Positions 7,668-16,032 of a stretch of DNA of 49,081 bases are shown here, in pieces. The stretch's first letter is position 1. Each line of letters opens with the position of its first letter. The translations under genes were made by a program, and so were the position numbers. Source of the stretch: an uncultured Lachnospiraceae bacterium (GTDB lineage: Bacteria > Bacillota > Clostridia > Lachnospirales > Lachnospiraceae); assembly GCA_944380065.1 (NCBI GenBank), contig CALWGM010000141.1, positions 1-49,081 on the forward strand. The letters are read 5' to 3'. The notes beneath the pieces were generated by a model. The model had not been told where the DNA came from and did no database searches. It was given only the letters and a program-made list of their open reading frames with translations.

Positions 7668-8631
7668 TGAATATTTACTTGGGAAGATGTCACATCATTT
7701 GTCGTATGAAGATCTGGTTCTGGCAAATGGGATTGCGAATTCTATGAGAAGTTTTTCTTATGGAGGAATGGAAATCCGGTTTCCCTGCGGACGCTGGAAT
7801 GTAGATTTCCGGAATCTTCTGGAGTCCATGCACATTGCCTGGCAGAACAGAACAGTATCGGATCTGCTGCGCAGTACCTGTTTTGACCGCTTCATTGTTT
7901 TGGCTCCGAAAGAATTTTTGGAGGATTTTCAGAAGCTGAAAACAGATGTCACTCAGATTGCTGTCGTATATTCTGCCTTTCAAATCACAGAATGTGATGG
8001 ACAGCAGATCCGGTTACAGCTTTCCGGCGGAGATGGCGGCGAAAAGATTACTTTACCGATATACCAGTTAAAGGTATTGGAAAATCTATCAGCGGTTCCC
8101 GGCGGGAATGGGCTGAAGATCGTAGAAATTGCGGAAAAACAATCTTATATTTCCCGGGAAATGATCCGGAAAAACATGGTGGACAGTTTACAGAATTGTC
8201 TGATCGACCGGGAATATGAAAAGGAAGGCTGCCATTGCATTTCGGGTCCGGCATTTTACGATTTGTTTGAAAAAAGTATTTATGACCTGTATGAAATGGG
8301 CGGCAGCCAGGCGGTTTCAAGGGTGCGGAGGCACATTTTCATATCCAGCCTGAATACCGGCGGAGAAGCCTTTTTCAGAGGAGCTTTTTTCTATTGGTAT
8401 ATGAAGCGGCAGATGCGAGCTGATAGGAATTCGAAAAAATATTCTGAAAGAATGGAATTGTTAGTAAAATTGTGGAATGAACTGTGCAGGAAAATGCGTT
8501 TCTGGGAAGCAGGCGATTTCGCAGGAGACAAGGTTCAGGAACTGGTTGTCCTGATCCGGAAGATCAGAAAGCTGGAACCGGAAACCGTGCAGTTTTTGAC
8601 AGACAGAGAGGTGGGGAGAAATGATTTGTGA
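7639..8631 (+). CDS. Unrecognised 330-residue protein of the RiPP cluster
   Basis: I do not recognise a family. The frame is open from 7540, but ATG 7639 has GGAGG 8 nt upstream and is preferred. The protein looks soluble with alternating alpha/beta character: an N-terminal part with EIRFPCGRWNVDFRNLLESM, a middle part with IVEIAEKQSYISREMIRKNMVDSL (possibly a helix-turn-helix-like stretch), and a C-terminal Lys/Arg/Glu-rich helical part. Cysteines occur but no metal motif is clear. It overlaps the radical SAM gene by 11 nt, so it is probably co-translated and dedicated to peptide maturation, perhaps as a partner or substrate-recognition protein. Confidence 0.7.
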   Translation: MRRETMICCDEYLLGKMSHHLSYEDLVLANGIANSMRSFSYGGMEIRFPCGRWNVDFRNLLESMHIAWQNRTVSDLLRSTCFDRFIVLAPKEFLEDFQKLKTDVTQIAVVYSAFQITECDGQQIRLQLSGGDGGEKITLPIYQLKVLENLSAVPGGNGLKIVEIAEKQSYISREMIRKNMVDSLQNCLIDREYEKEGCHCISGPAFYDLFEKSIYDLYEMGGSQAVSRVRRHIFISSLNTGGEAFFRGAFFYWYMKRQMRADRNSKKYSERMELLVKLWNELCRKMRFWEAGDFAGDKVQELVVLIRKIRKLEPETVQFLTDREVGRNDL

Positions 8632-9907
8632 TCTGGGGCAGTCTGTATATTTTGATAATACGAATCTGTATATTATCCACGGGGAAGACCATTTGCAGCA
8701 GTATGAGGAAGAGATAGAGCAGTATCCGGAAATCCGACACAGGACGCACGAAAAACGGTATCCGACTCTGATTTTCCTTTCAGCGACGGCGTGTAATCTG
8801 CACTGCAAATATTGTTATGCGGAGGCCGGAACTTATGGAAATGTGTCGGAAGAAAAACAGTTTACTTTTGAAAAATACAGATATTGTTATGAAACAGCCA
8901 GAAAAATCTTTGGAGGAGTAAAAGCAATCAGCTTTTTTGGAGGAGAACCTCTTCTGAATTATCCGGAGATCAGGCGCTTTGTAGAGTATTTGCATAACAC
9001 ATATGCCAAAGATGAGATTCCGGAAATGGCGGTATCCTCAAATGGAACGATTATGAACGGGGATATAAAAGCGTTTTTGAAAAAGTATCAGATTGCGTTT
9101 TCCACCAGTCTGGATGGGACAAAGTTTTACAATGATTATAACCGGATTGGCGATGGAGTAGAAAGCGTGTATGACGCTGTAGTAAAAACGCTGCAGGAGC
9201 TGGAAGATACCGGGATAGAGAAAGGACTGCAGTTGACTTTTTCGAAAATACATTTGCAGCATTACCGTAAAGACGATGCGAAAAAATGGCTGGAAGAGAT
9301 AGAGAAGCTGGGGATCAGTAATTATGCCATGGTGGCTGCGACTACCGATCATCCGGACTGCCATATTGATTTGAAAGATCCGGAAATCTGCCGCAATTAT
9401 GTGCAAATGTGCAACGACATGGCAGATTATTATCTGGAACAGATTCTTCAGGGGGAGAAAATATATTCCTATATATTTCCCGGTATGCTTCTGCGTATTA
9501 TAAAAAGAGAGTATCAGGAGGATTGCAATGCGGGATTTTCGATCGCCCTATCGCCGGATCTGAGAGTGTACCCGTGTCATGTGTGCGCGGATAAAGCAGA
9601 AAACGGATTTGAGTTTGATGAGGATTTTCTGAAAAAGAAAAAAGAGCATACATTTTTCTCCGGGATAGAGCATCTGGGAAGGGAAAATACCGACGCCTGC
9701 CGGAAATGTGTGGCCTATGCAATCTGCCCGAGTTTCTGCAAGGGAATGGTGTCCGAAAATGAGTATCAGGAAGTAGATGAAAGATGTCTGATGTATCAGA
9801 TTTTTGCCGGGAGAGCAGTTCTGTTTTTGGCAAACGAATATAAGAATCATAAGGAAGAAATCAAAGCGTCCTTGAAAGCGGTGTCAGAAAATGCGCGAAA
9901 AAAGTGA
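8621..9907 (+). CDS. Radical SAM/SPASM peptide maturase
   Basis: This 428-residue protein has the radical SAM Cys58-x3-Cys62-x2-Cys65 motif (ACNLHCKYCY), the SAM-binding GGEPLLNYPEI block, and a C-terminal SPASM-type region with Cys302, Cys319, Cys322, Cys360, Cys363, Cys369, Cys373 and Cys389, enough for auxiliary [4Fe-4S] clusters. Enzymes of this build modify ribosomal peptides, for example by sactionine thioether or C-C crosslinks. The first ~45 residues may be a peptide-recognition extension. The start has GGGGAGAA directly upstream. The likely substrate is the short peptide encoded at 11140-11298. Its family resembles the Cys-rich-peptide maturases of Clostridia, which I could not confirm. 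Confidence 0.9.
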   Translation: MICDLGQSVYFDNTNLYIIHGEDHLQQYEEEIEQYPEIRHRTHEKRYPTLIFLSATACNLHCKYCYAEAGTYGNVSEEKQFTFEKYRYCYETARKIFGGVKAISFFGGEPLLNYPEIRRFVEYLHNTYAKDEIPEMAVSSNGTIMNGDIKAFLKKYQIAFSTSLDGTKFYNDYNRIGDGVESVYDAVVKTLQELEDTGIEKGLQLTFSKIHLQHYRKDDAKKWLEEIEKLGISNYAMVAATTDHPDCHIDLKDPEICRNYVQMCNDMADYYLEQILQGEKIYSYIFPGMLLRIIKREYQEDCNAGFSIALSPDLRVYPCHVCADKAENGFEFDEDFLKKKKEHTFFSGIEHLGRENTDACRKCVAYAICPSFCKGMVSENEYQEVDERCLMYQIFAGRAVLFLANEYKNHKEEIKASLKAVSENARKK

Positions 9908-11006
9908 GATCCGGCTGAAAGAAGATTTCAGGTATGTGGAAAACAGAACTTTGCTGGGGAAAAAACTGGTAGTTGGTTTAAAAAACAGTAATTCGTATGT
10001 ACAGATACCGGAGAAGTATCGGGAGAGTTTCTATACGTTTGTTTATAAAATCCAGAACAATTTGACACGGAACAGGTTGTCGGATCAGGAAATGACATTA
10101 TATGAGCTCTTCAGAAAACACGGATATTTTGAAGGGGCGAAAGATGTCAGGCCGTCTTTTAATGAATACAATTCTCTGGTGAAAGTTTTCTGGAAAATGG
10201 ATTTTCCCAAAAGCGGAACATCTGAGGTAATGCGCTGGAAGAAAGGGATCGTTTACTGTCTGTTCTTTCTGATCTGTGTTTTGGGAACTCTGATATTTTT
10301 TCAGAATTATCAATATGTTGATTATGTGATTGATTTGCGGAAATTTTCGGTTTTGGAAATTGTACTGAGTATTACATTGGTTCCCTGTCTGATAGATGGA
10401 ATACATGAGTTCGGACATTTTGTTATGGCAAGGTTGCTGGGAATAGAACCGAAAGATATTAATATTGGTTTTTTTGTGACATGGCCGGTGATTTATATTC
10501 GTTATAAGGGACTGAATCTGAATTCCACGTTAGACAAAGTATGTGTTCTGTCCGGCGGTGTGATCGGACATTTGGCTGGAATTGTAATTGGGAAATGTCT
10601 TCTCATGGCCGGTGTGGATTCCAATGTACTGAGCATATGGATTGTGGCAAATGTAAGCATGATTGTCTCGAATTTGCTGCCCGGACTTCCCGGAGACGGG
10701 TATTTTATACTGGCATCGGTGATTGGCATTTTCAATCTCCGGTATAAAGGTTATAAAAATCTGTTTCTGGTTCTGAAAAATGGAAGAAAACTTTTTTCAA
10801 AAGATGTTATCTGTCCGGCTATTATGCTGGGATTATGGATTCATTCATTTATCGGAATCTTTAAGTCTATGGATTATTATGGAAAGGTTTTTATGATACA
10901 GGGAGATGTAATTATAATCGCAGGAATCATTTATGTGGCAATTCTGGCGGCACGCTTTCTCTGGAAGCTTTCGAAGATGAGAAGGCAGTTTGAGGTTGTG
11001 AATTAA
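9891..11006 (+). CDS. M50 (site-2-type) membrane metalloprotease
   Basis: This 371-residue protein has a soluble N-terminal region (about 1-115) and then several membrane segments. The zinc motif HEFGH is at residues 172-176 within GIHEFGHFVMARLLG. A second motif NLLPGLPGDGYF supplies the third ligand (Asp269), as in the NxxPxxPxDG signature of site-2 proteases. More membrane helices follow to the C terminus. In RiPP clusters such proteases are candidates for leader removal or membrane-linked processing; they can also serve in immunity or signalling. The start lies 17 nt inside the radical SAM gene, indicating coupling. Confidence 0.85.
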   Translation: MREKSEIRLKEDFRYVENRTLLGKKLVVGLKNSNSYVQIPEKYRESFYTFVYKIQNNLTRNRLSDQEMTLYELFRKHGYFEGAKDVRPSFNEYNSLVKVFWKMDFPKSGTSEVMRWKKGIVYCLFFLICVLGTLIFFQNYQYVDYVIDLRKFSVLEIVLSITLVPCLIDGIHEFGHFVMARLLGIEPKDINIGFFVTWPVIYIRYKGLNLNSTLDKVCVLSGGVIGHLAGIVIGKCLLMAGVDSNVLSIWIVANVSMIVSNLLPGLPGDGYFILASVIGIFNLRYKGYKNLFLVLKNGRKLFSKDVICPAIMLGLWIHSFIGIFKSMDYYGKVFMIQGDVIIIAGIIYVAILAARFLWKLSKMRRQFEVVN

Positions 11007-11096
11007 TATTTTATATAATTCAAAGTCAGATGAAGAAGGGGGGCTTAAAAAATGGCGTGGAAACATAAGTAGCGAAAAATGAAGATGGTAGAGAAT

Positions 11097-11102
11097 TATA
11101 AT
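11097..11102 (+). promoter_or_regulatory. Candidate -10 element upstream of the precursor peptide gene
   Basis: A perfect TATAAT about 38 nt before the peptide ATG, in the 133-nt gap after the protease gene. The -35 position is A-rich (about 11074-11079) with no TTGACA match. A separate, activator-dependent promoter would explain high precursor expression, but it may be chance in A/T-rich DNA. Confidence 0.35.
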
Positions 11103-11139
11103 ATGTAAGAACAGATTTAAAGTAAAAAAGGAGAAAAAT

Positions 11140-11298
11140 ATGATGAAAGAATTAATCAAGGAAAAGAAAATGGAAAATCTGAAAACACAGAATACGAAAG
11201 AAATGAATGAGGGGATTGAAACCTTTGCCGATTTTGAGGAAGTAGAAGATATTGTTACGGCAGGAAGCAAAGGTTCGATTGGGTGTTGCAATAACTAG
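11140..11298 (+). CDS. RiPP precursor-like peptide (52 residues)
   Basis: A short frame with AAAGGAG about 7 nt upstream of tandem ATG codons (11140 and 11143). The N-terminal ~40 residues are charged and Lys/Glu-rich (MMKELIKEKKMENLK, then ETFADFEEVEDIV), a leader-like composition. The C terminus TAGSKGSIGCCNN is small, Gly/Ser-rich and holds the only two cysteines as an adjacent pair. It follows the radical SAM and protease genes and precedes the transporters, the expected place for a substrate peptide. A core of roughly 10 residues after Ala-Gly is inferred. No other short peptide in the cluster fits this role as well. Confidence 0.7.
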   Translation: MMKELIKEKKMENLKTQNTKEMNEGIETFADFEEVEDIVTAGSKGSIGCCNN

Positions 11299-11306
11299 AC
11301 TGAGAA

Positions 11307-11348
11307 AATACCTGCCATATGTTAAATAATTAACATATGGCAGGTATT
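11307..11348 (+). terminator. Perfect 19-bp hairpin after the precursor gene
   Basis: AATACCTGCCATATGTTAA (11307-11325) and its exact reverse complement (11330-11348) flank a 4-nt ATAA loop, starting 9 nt after the peptide stop codon. The hairpin is not followed by a T run (GGTTAGTGC), so it is not a textbook intrinsic terminator. It may protect the precursor mRNA 3' end or reduce read-through into the transporter genes. Confidence 0.7.
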
Positions 11349-11473
11349 GGTTAGTGCAAGAATTGCTAAAGAGTAGATCATGATTAGATGTTCATTTTTT
11401 AGGGAATTTTTATGGAAGAAATTGCGGGAAAAGAAATCACGATATAAATGCATGGATACCGGAGGAGTAACTC

Positions 11474-13372
11474 ATGGGAAAGATGGTTATGCTGCTGCGT
11501 GCAAGCAGTAAAAAAGAGAAAAGATTTCTATATATATCTTATTTGCTGGATGTTTTTTTAATATCCATTGTATTGATGATTGTGAAATTACTGGAAGAGA
11601 CTTCCTTTGATCTGTCGGCCTCGGATGCAGGTCAGTCGGCGATGATGGCGACAGGAATTATATTAGTTGCGGTGATGATTATTGTTTTTTTCCTCTGGCT
11701 GATCGCAATGGAGTTTAAGGGGTTATATGACAGCAGGGCTGTCTTTAATCGAAACGTAAAGCTTATGGGGTGTCCGGGGAGAAAATTGATGATGCTGTAT
11801 ATTCTGGAAATGCTGTATATGCAGATTCCCTGTGTGGCGGGGGGATGTGTACTGGGGGCAGCTGTCTATCATTTTTATGCGGTAGGGAATTCAGAAGTGA
11901 TTGTATGGATGAAACCGGGAATTCTGGTTGCAGCGATTGTCATCCATATGTGCATTCTGTTTCTGACTGTCGCAATTGTTGGCAGGCAATGTGTGCGGCA
12001 GAGCGCAGTGACAGAACAGCGGGGCGGGTATGTCCGCAAAGAAAAAAGACCGGTATCAATAATCGTTCAGTTGATCATTGTGGCGGCGGCGGTTTTCGTG
12101 ATTCAGGGAGTCTGCAGGAAAATGGAGACATTGTTTTCGGCGACAGACGCTCTGGTGTATACGCAGGCGCTGAAACTGGCATATATGGCGGTGGTTGCTT
12201 TGGGTTTTGCACCTGTTATGAGACTGGTATTTGCGATAGCGGATGCGATCGGAAAGAGAGCGGGAGCATTCCATTTTGTGATCAGCCTGAAGCTGACGAA
12301 AAGCTACTGGGGAAGATTTTTAGTGATGACGTTCCTGATTATTTTCAGCGGCGCTTTTTTCAGCGGATTATACGCCCTGTTTGGAACGACCCGTACCAGT
12401 GCAGATAATCTGTCAAGGGAAAGTATTCATTATCAGAGTTATTATATCTTTAATCAGACAGAGGCGCGGGGCGCAGATGAGAGGGACGATGAGGCTTTTT
12501 ATACGCTCCGATACCGGGCGCAAATGGAAGATGGCGGTCATATCTGGGTGACAGGAATTAACGATCAGTATTTGAAAGAATATGAAACTTTTCAACTGGC
12601 AGAGTTGACAGCGGATGGAGAAACTCCGGAGTTGACGGCAGATGAAAGACTGATGGATGCCGTAGATCGGGACGATTTTGACGGTATTATTTTGCCGCAT
12701 GATTTTCTGGGGCTGAATGGTGAGAAAATTACACTGACAATCAATCATCAGGATGTTACATTCACAATTTATGCATGTGTACTGTCTCATGCTATAGATC
12801 GAATGGATGCATATGTCAGCAGAGCTTATCTGGAAAAACAATTAGGAGCGGATGGCCTGTATAATACCGTTTTTTATATGGAGGAGCCGGAAGCGGTCGA
12901 TATGGATCATGTTTCTGTGTCGCAGACGAATGAGCAGATCTGGGAGGAGAATTACGATCATGTTGTGCAGGGAACAGAAACCATGGAGCTGATCTTCTGG
13001 ATGATTTTGATTTGTTCTATATTCGCAGTATGCACCTGCCTGGTGATGTCCGGATTTGATAATGAGAGGAATCTCGCGTATTTGCAGGGACTTGGCACAG
13101 GGAAAAAGGTTTTGAGAAAGATTTATATTTTTCAGGTGATCTGGAATGTCGCCTGTACGGTGCTGCCGGTTTCATTTTTGACGTATATTTTTGCAAAAGG
13201 AATCGGATACCTGCTGTTGAATCCGGGTTACTATCAGGGCAAGTTTTCGGTGAATTCGGCAGATTTGACTGCGTTGTTTGTGGTATATCTGGCAGTATCT
13301 ATAGCGATGCAGTTATTTATGATCAAAAAAGCGACGAACAATGAGAAATATATTCGGGTGCTCAGAAGCTGA
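11474..13372 (+). CDS. FtsX/BceB-type ABC transporter permease
   Basis: This 632-residue protein has about ten membrane segments: pairs near residues 20-40 and 55-85, several to ~320, then a large extracytoplasmic domain (about 325-505), and C-terminal helices starting MELIFWMILICSIFAVCTCLVM with the FtsX-like region. BceB-type permeases with this length and layout confer resistance to, or export, antimicrobial peptides. GGAGGAG precedes the ATG. The ATPase gene follows 65 nt downstream. In context it most likely handles the cluster's own peptide as export or self-immunity. Confidence 0.85.
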   Translation: MGKMVMLLRASSKKEKRFLYISYLLDVFLISIVLMIVKLLEETSFDLSASDAGQSAMMATGIILVAVMIIVFFLWLIAMEFKGLYDSRAVFNRNVKLMGCPGRKLMMLYILEMLYMQIPCVAGGCVLGAAVYHFYAVGNSEVIVWMKPGILVAAIVIHMCILFLTVAIVGRQCVRQSAVTEQRGGYVRKEKRPVSIIVQLIIVAAAVFVIQGVCRKMETLFSATDALVYTQALKLAYMAVVALGFAPVMRLVFAIADAIGKRAGAFHFVISLKLTKSYWGRFLVMTFLIIFSGAFFSGLYALFGTTRTSADNLSRESIHYQSYYIFNQTEARGADERDDEAFYTLRYRAQMEDGGHIWVTGINDQYLKEYETFQLAELTADGETPELTADERLMDAVDRDDFDGIILPHDFLGLNGEKITLTINHQDVTFTIYACVLSHAIDRMDAYVSRAYLEKQLGADGLYNTVFYMEEPEAVDMDHVSVSQTNEQIWEENYDHVVQGTETMELIFWMILICSIFAVCTCLVMSGFDNERNLAYLQGLGTGKKVLRKIYIFQVIWNVACTVLPVSFLTYIFAKGIGYLLLNPGYYQGKFSVNSADLTALFVVYLAVSIAMQLFMIKKATNNEKYIRVLRS

Positions 13373-13437
13373 TGGAAATCAGAAAGTAGGAAGACAGTAA
13401 ATAGTAAAGGATGCTTTTCATTGTGGAGGGAATAAAT

Positions 13438-14112
13438 ATGAGATCTGCGGCGACAGTAGAAAACCTGACATATACCATACAGGAGGCAGGAAGAGATCGT
13501 TGTATTTTGAAAAATATAAATTATGATTTTGAACAGGGAATGATATATACCATATCCGGTCCGTCCGGTTCCGGGAAAACCACATTTTTATATGCAATTG
13601 CCGGGCTTCTGGATCGTGTGCAGGGGCGTGTGAAAATCGGGGATACAGAAATTCTGGCGCAAAAACGCAGTGTGCGCGACCGTATCCGTCTGAATCAGAT
13701 CGGAATGGTTTTTCAGAATCTGAATCTGTTTGACTTTATGAACGTGGAAGATAACCTGTTGATGCCGTATTATCTGAGAAAACAGAAGATACCGATGCTT
13801 GTGCACAGGCAGATACAGGAGTATCTGGATCAACTGAATCTGGGGCAGATTCAGAAGAAGCAGATCAGCGCCCTTTCGGGCGGGGAGCAGCAGAGAGTGG
13901 CGATCATTCGGGCGATTGTATCCAAACCGCAGATCATTCTCTGTGATGAACCGACGGCGAGTCTGGACAGTCAGAATGTGCACATTTTTATGGAGGCCTT
14001 GCTGAAATTGCAGCGGGAAAGCAGGAGTACCATTATTATAGTGACACATGATCAGCGGGTATATGATTATGGAGATAAAAAAATTCAGATCATGGATGGC
14101 GTGCTGAAGTAA
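13438..14112 (+). CDS. ABC transporter ATP-binding protein (BceA/LolD-like)
   Basis: A 224-residue MacB/BceA-type ATPase. Walker A is SGPSGSGKTT near residue 38, the Q loop is in IGMVFQNLNLFDFM, the signature is LSGGEQQRVAIIRA, Walker B is IILCDEPTASLD, and the switch His lies in IIVTHDQRV. It energises the preceding permease. The frame is open from 13411, but ATG 13438 with GGAGGG 7 nt upstream is preferred. Confidence 0.92.
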   Translation: MRSAATVENLTYTIQEAGRDRCILKNINYDFEQGMIYTISGPSGSGKTTFLYAIAGLLDRVQGRVKIGDTEILAQKRSVRDRIRLNQIGMVFQNLNLFDFMNVEDNLLMPYYLRKQKIPMLVHRQIQEYLDQLNLGQIQKKQISALSGGEQQRVAIIRAIVSKPQIILCDEPTASLDSQNVHIFMEALLKLQRESRSTIIIVTHDQRVYDYGDKKIQIMDGVLK

Positions 14113-14125
14113 GAAATGAAATCTG

Positions 14126-14165
14126 TTTGCAGACATCTGTGCGGAGACGGACAGATGCCTGCAAA
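14126..14165 (+). terminator. Hairpin after the ABC ATPase gene
   Basis: Arms TTTGCAGACATCTGT (14126-14140) and ACAGATGCCTGCAAA (14151-14165) pair at 14 of 15 positions around a 10-nt loop, 14 nt after the ATPase stop. No long T run follows (TATATGATTTT), so it may be a weak terminator or mRNA-stabilising element. Confidence 0.6.
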
Positions 14166-14173
14166 TATATGAT

Positions 14174-14230
14174 TTTACCAAGGGAAATATCCAGCTATAT
14201 TCCCGCAGGTATGACAGATGCTATGGTAAA
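14174..14230 (+). promoter_or_regulatory. Nested inverted repeats in the leader of the acyl-adenylating gene
   Basis: An outer pair TTTACCA (14174-14180) and TGGTAAA (14224-14230) encloses an inner near-match GGGAAATAT (14182-14190) and ATATTCCC (14197-14204). The structure ends just before the GAGGAG site of the next gene. It could be an operator or an RNA fold affecting translation; no known riboswitch class is recognised. Confidence 0.35.
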
Positions 14231-14247
14231 TGAGTGAGGAGACGATT

Positions 14248-16032
14248 ATGAAGAGAGGGACATTGGCACAGTTGATAGAGGACAGGAGCTGTCAAAATGC
14301 AGATAAGATATTTGTAACAGAAAGAGACGGAGAACAGTTGGTGAGCAGGACATATGCGCAATTAAAAGCAGATGTAGATAAACTGGCGCTTTATCTGAGG
14401 CTTCATGTGGGAACCGGAGAGAAGATAGCGCTTGCAGGGGAGAACAGTTATCAGTGGATTCTGGTTTATTTAGCTGTGATTTATAGTGGAAATATTATTT
14501 TGCCATTGGACTATAGGCTGCTGGAAACAGAGGAAAATGATTTGCTCCGGATGATGCAGGTATCTCTTTTGTTTGTACAGGATAAATATGCTTCCGAAGA
14601 AATCACGAATGAAACGCAGTGCCAAAAAATCCTGATGGCATCCGGGGGACAGGGGGATTTAGACGAGATTTTAAGTCAGAAAATAATGGATTCCTCTGTC
14701 TGTTTTACAGAGTCGGTACAGGAGACAGATATTTGTACGATCTTATTTACCTCCGGGACAACAAGTAAACGAAAGGGCGTTGTTCTGACGCAGGGACAGA
14801 TCTATAGCAATATTTGTTCTCTTTGCGCACGAATGGATGAGACAACAGGAAAACGGGGATATGGAGTCCTGCCGCTTTTCCATGCATTCGCTCTTCTATG
14901 CGATTTGTGGCGGACGATATATCTGGGAACCTCTTTTTATGTTTTAGGGGAAATGAAATATTTTTTTCGGGAATTGACGGTATATGAACCGGATTATATG
15001 TTTCTGGTGCCGGAGATTGCTGAAAGTATCCTGAAAGAATTAAAAAGACGATCCGGAGCCTGCCCGGACAGAAAGACAGAGAAACTCAGAGATGAGGTGC
15101 TGGGAAGGAATTTAAGTATACTAATATCCGGAGGAGCAGCGCTGCCGCCGTCTCTGGTAGAAGAATTTGAAAAGGCAGGCGTAATGCTGCTTCGCGGATA
15201 TGGAATGACAGAATGTTCTCCTGTGATTGCAGTCCTGTCTCATAAAGAACACGTGGACAACAGAACAGTCGGGAAACCTCTGGATTGCAATGAAGTGCAG
15301 ATTCAGGACGGAGAGATCTGTGTGCGGGGCAAAAATGTCATGCTGGGATATTATCAGGATCCGGAGGCAACGTCCGAGATCTTGCGTGAGGGTTGGCTTC
15401 ATACGGGGGATATGGGCTATTTATCTGAAGAGGGATATTTGTATGTGACCGGCAGAAAAAAAGAAATGATTGTTCTGAAAAATGGAGAAAATGTTTCGCC
15501 TGCGGCGCCGGAAAGCCTGTTGCGGGAGAAAGATGTTGTTTCTGACGCGTTAGTGTATTCCTATACCGATGCGCAGGGAGAGGAACTGCGGGCAATCTTT
15601 GAGGTGGAAAACGGGATGGAGGAAAAAGTCAGGGAGATAGTTGATCAATATAATCGGGAACAGCCCTGCTGCAGAAAGATCCGCAGGTATGACTGTGCAG
15701 ACGGTGTGATTTCGAAAACGGCGACGGGAAAACGGAACCGGCGGGAAAGCCTGAAACGGTTTCTGTTACAGATGATACGGAAACAGATAGAGGACTGTAT
15801 CAATGATCTTGTGCTGACGCCGGTGAAGCTGTCGGAAGAAATGCGGTTATATGAGGATCTGGAGCTGGATTCTTTTGAGATGGTACGCCTGGCGGGAAGT
15901 CTGGAAGATGTTTTCCACATAGAGCTGGAATTACAGAAAGTATCTGCTTTTCTTACAGTCAATGATGTGTGCACTTACATTTTGGAACAGCTTTATCAGA
16001 TAGATGGGACTGGGGTAGTATGTCATGCGTAA
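14248..16032 (+). CDS. AMP-dependent acyl-adenylating enzyme fused to an acyl carrier domain
   Basis: About 594 residues. The adenylate-forming domain (1-~510) has ILFTSGTTSKRKG (phosphate loop), the GYGMTECSPV motif, the hinge region YVTGRKKEMIVLKNGENVSP, and the C-terminal catalytic Lys495 in SKTATGKRNR, closest to long-chain acyl-CoA/acyl-ACP synthetases. A C-terminal carrier domain (~515-594) has Ser542 in LELDSFEM, a phosphopantetheine attachment site. It should activate a carboxylic acid, probably a fatty acid, and load it onto its own carrier. In a peptide cluster this suggests acylation of the product. ATG 14248 with GAGGAG upstream is preferred over ATG 14230. Confidence 0.87.
   Translation: MKRGTLAQLIEDRSCQNADKIFVTERDGEQLVSRTYAQLKADVDKLALYLRLHVGTGEKIALAGENSYQWILVYLAVIYSGNIILPLDYRLLETEENDLLRMMQVSLLFVQDKYASEEITNETQCQKILMASGGQGDLDEILSQKIMDSSVCFTESVQETDICTILFTSGTTSKRKGVVLTQGQIYSNICSLCARMDETTGKRGYGVLPLFHAFALLCDLWRTIYLGTSFYVLGEMKYFFRELTVYEPDYMFLVPEIAESILKELKRRSGACPDRKTEKLRDEVLGRNLSILISGGAALPPSLVEEFEKAGVMLLRGYGMTECSPVIAVLSHKEHVDNRTVGKPLDCNEVQIQDGEICVRGKNVMLGYYQDPEATSEILREGWLHTGDMGYLSEEGYLYVTGRKKEMIVLKNGENVSPAAPESLLREKDVVSDALVYSYTDAQGEELRAIFEVENGMEEKVREIVDQYNREQPCCRKIRRYDCADGVISKTATGKRNRRESLKRFLLQMIRKQIEDCINDLVLTPVKLSEEMRLYEDLELDSFEMVRLAGSLEDVFHIELELQKVSAFLTVNDVCTYILEQLYQIDGTGVVCHA

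Noticed and set aside
11051-11071. Six-codon mini-ORF after a GGGGGG run
   Set aside because: It is too short to support as a gene; the G-run could be chance. It might act as an upstream ORF but nothing further supports it.
11380-11511. 43-residue ORF between the precursor and the permease as a second precursor peptide
   Set aside because: There is no good ribosome binding site, the ORF overlaps the start of the permease gene, and its composition is very basic without a leader/core pattern.
15969-16019. Longer N terminus for the second ABC ATPase
   Set aside because: The in-frame upstream region lies fully inside the adenylating-enzyme gene, and the ATG at 16020 has a G-rich site in front.
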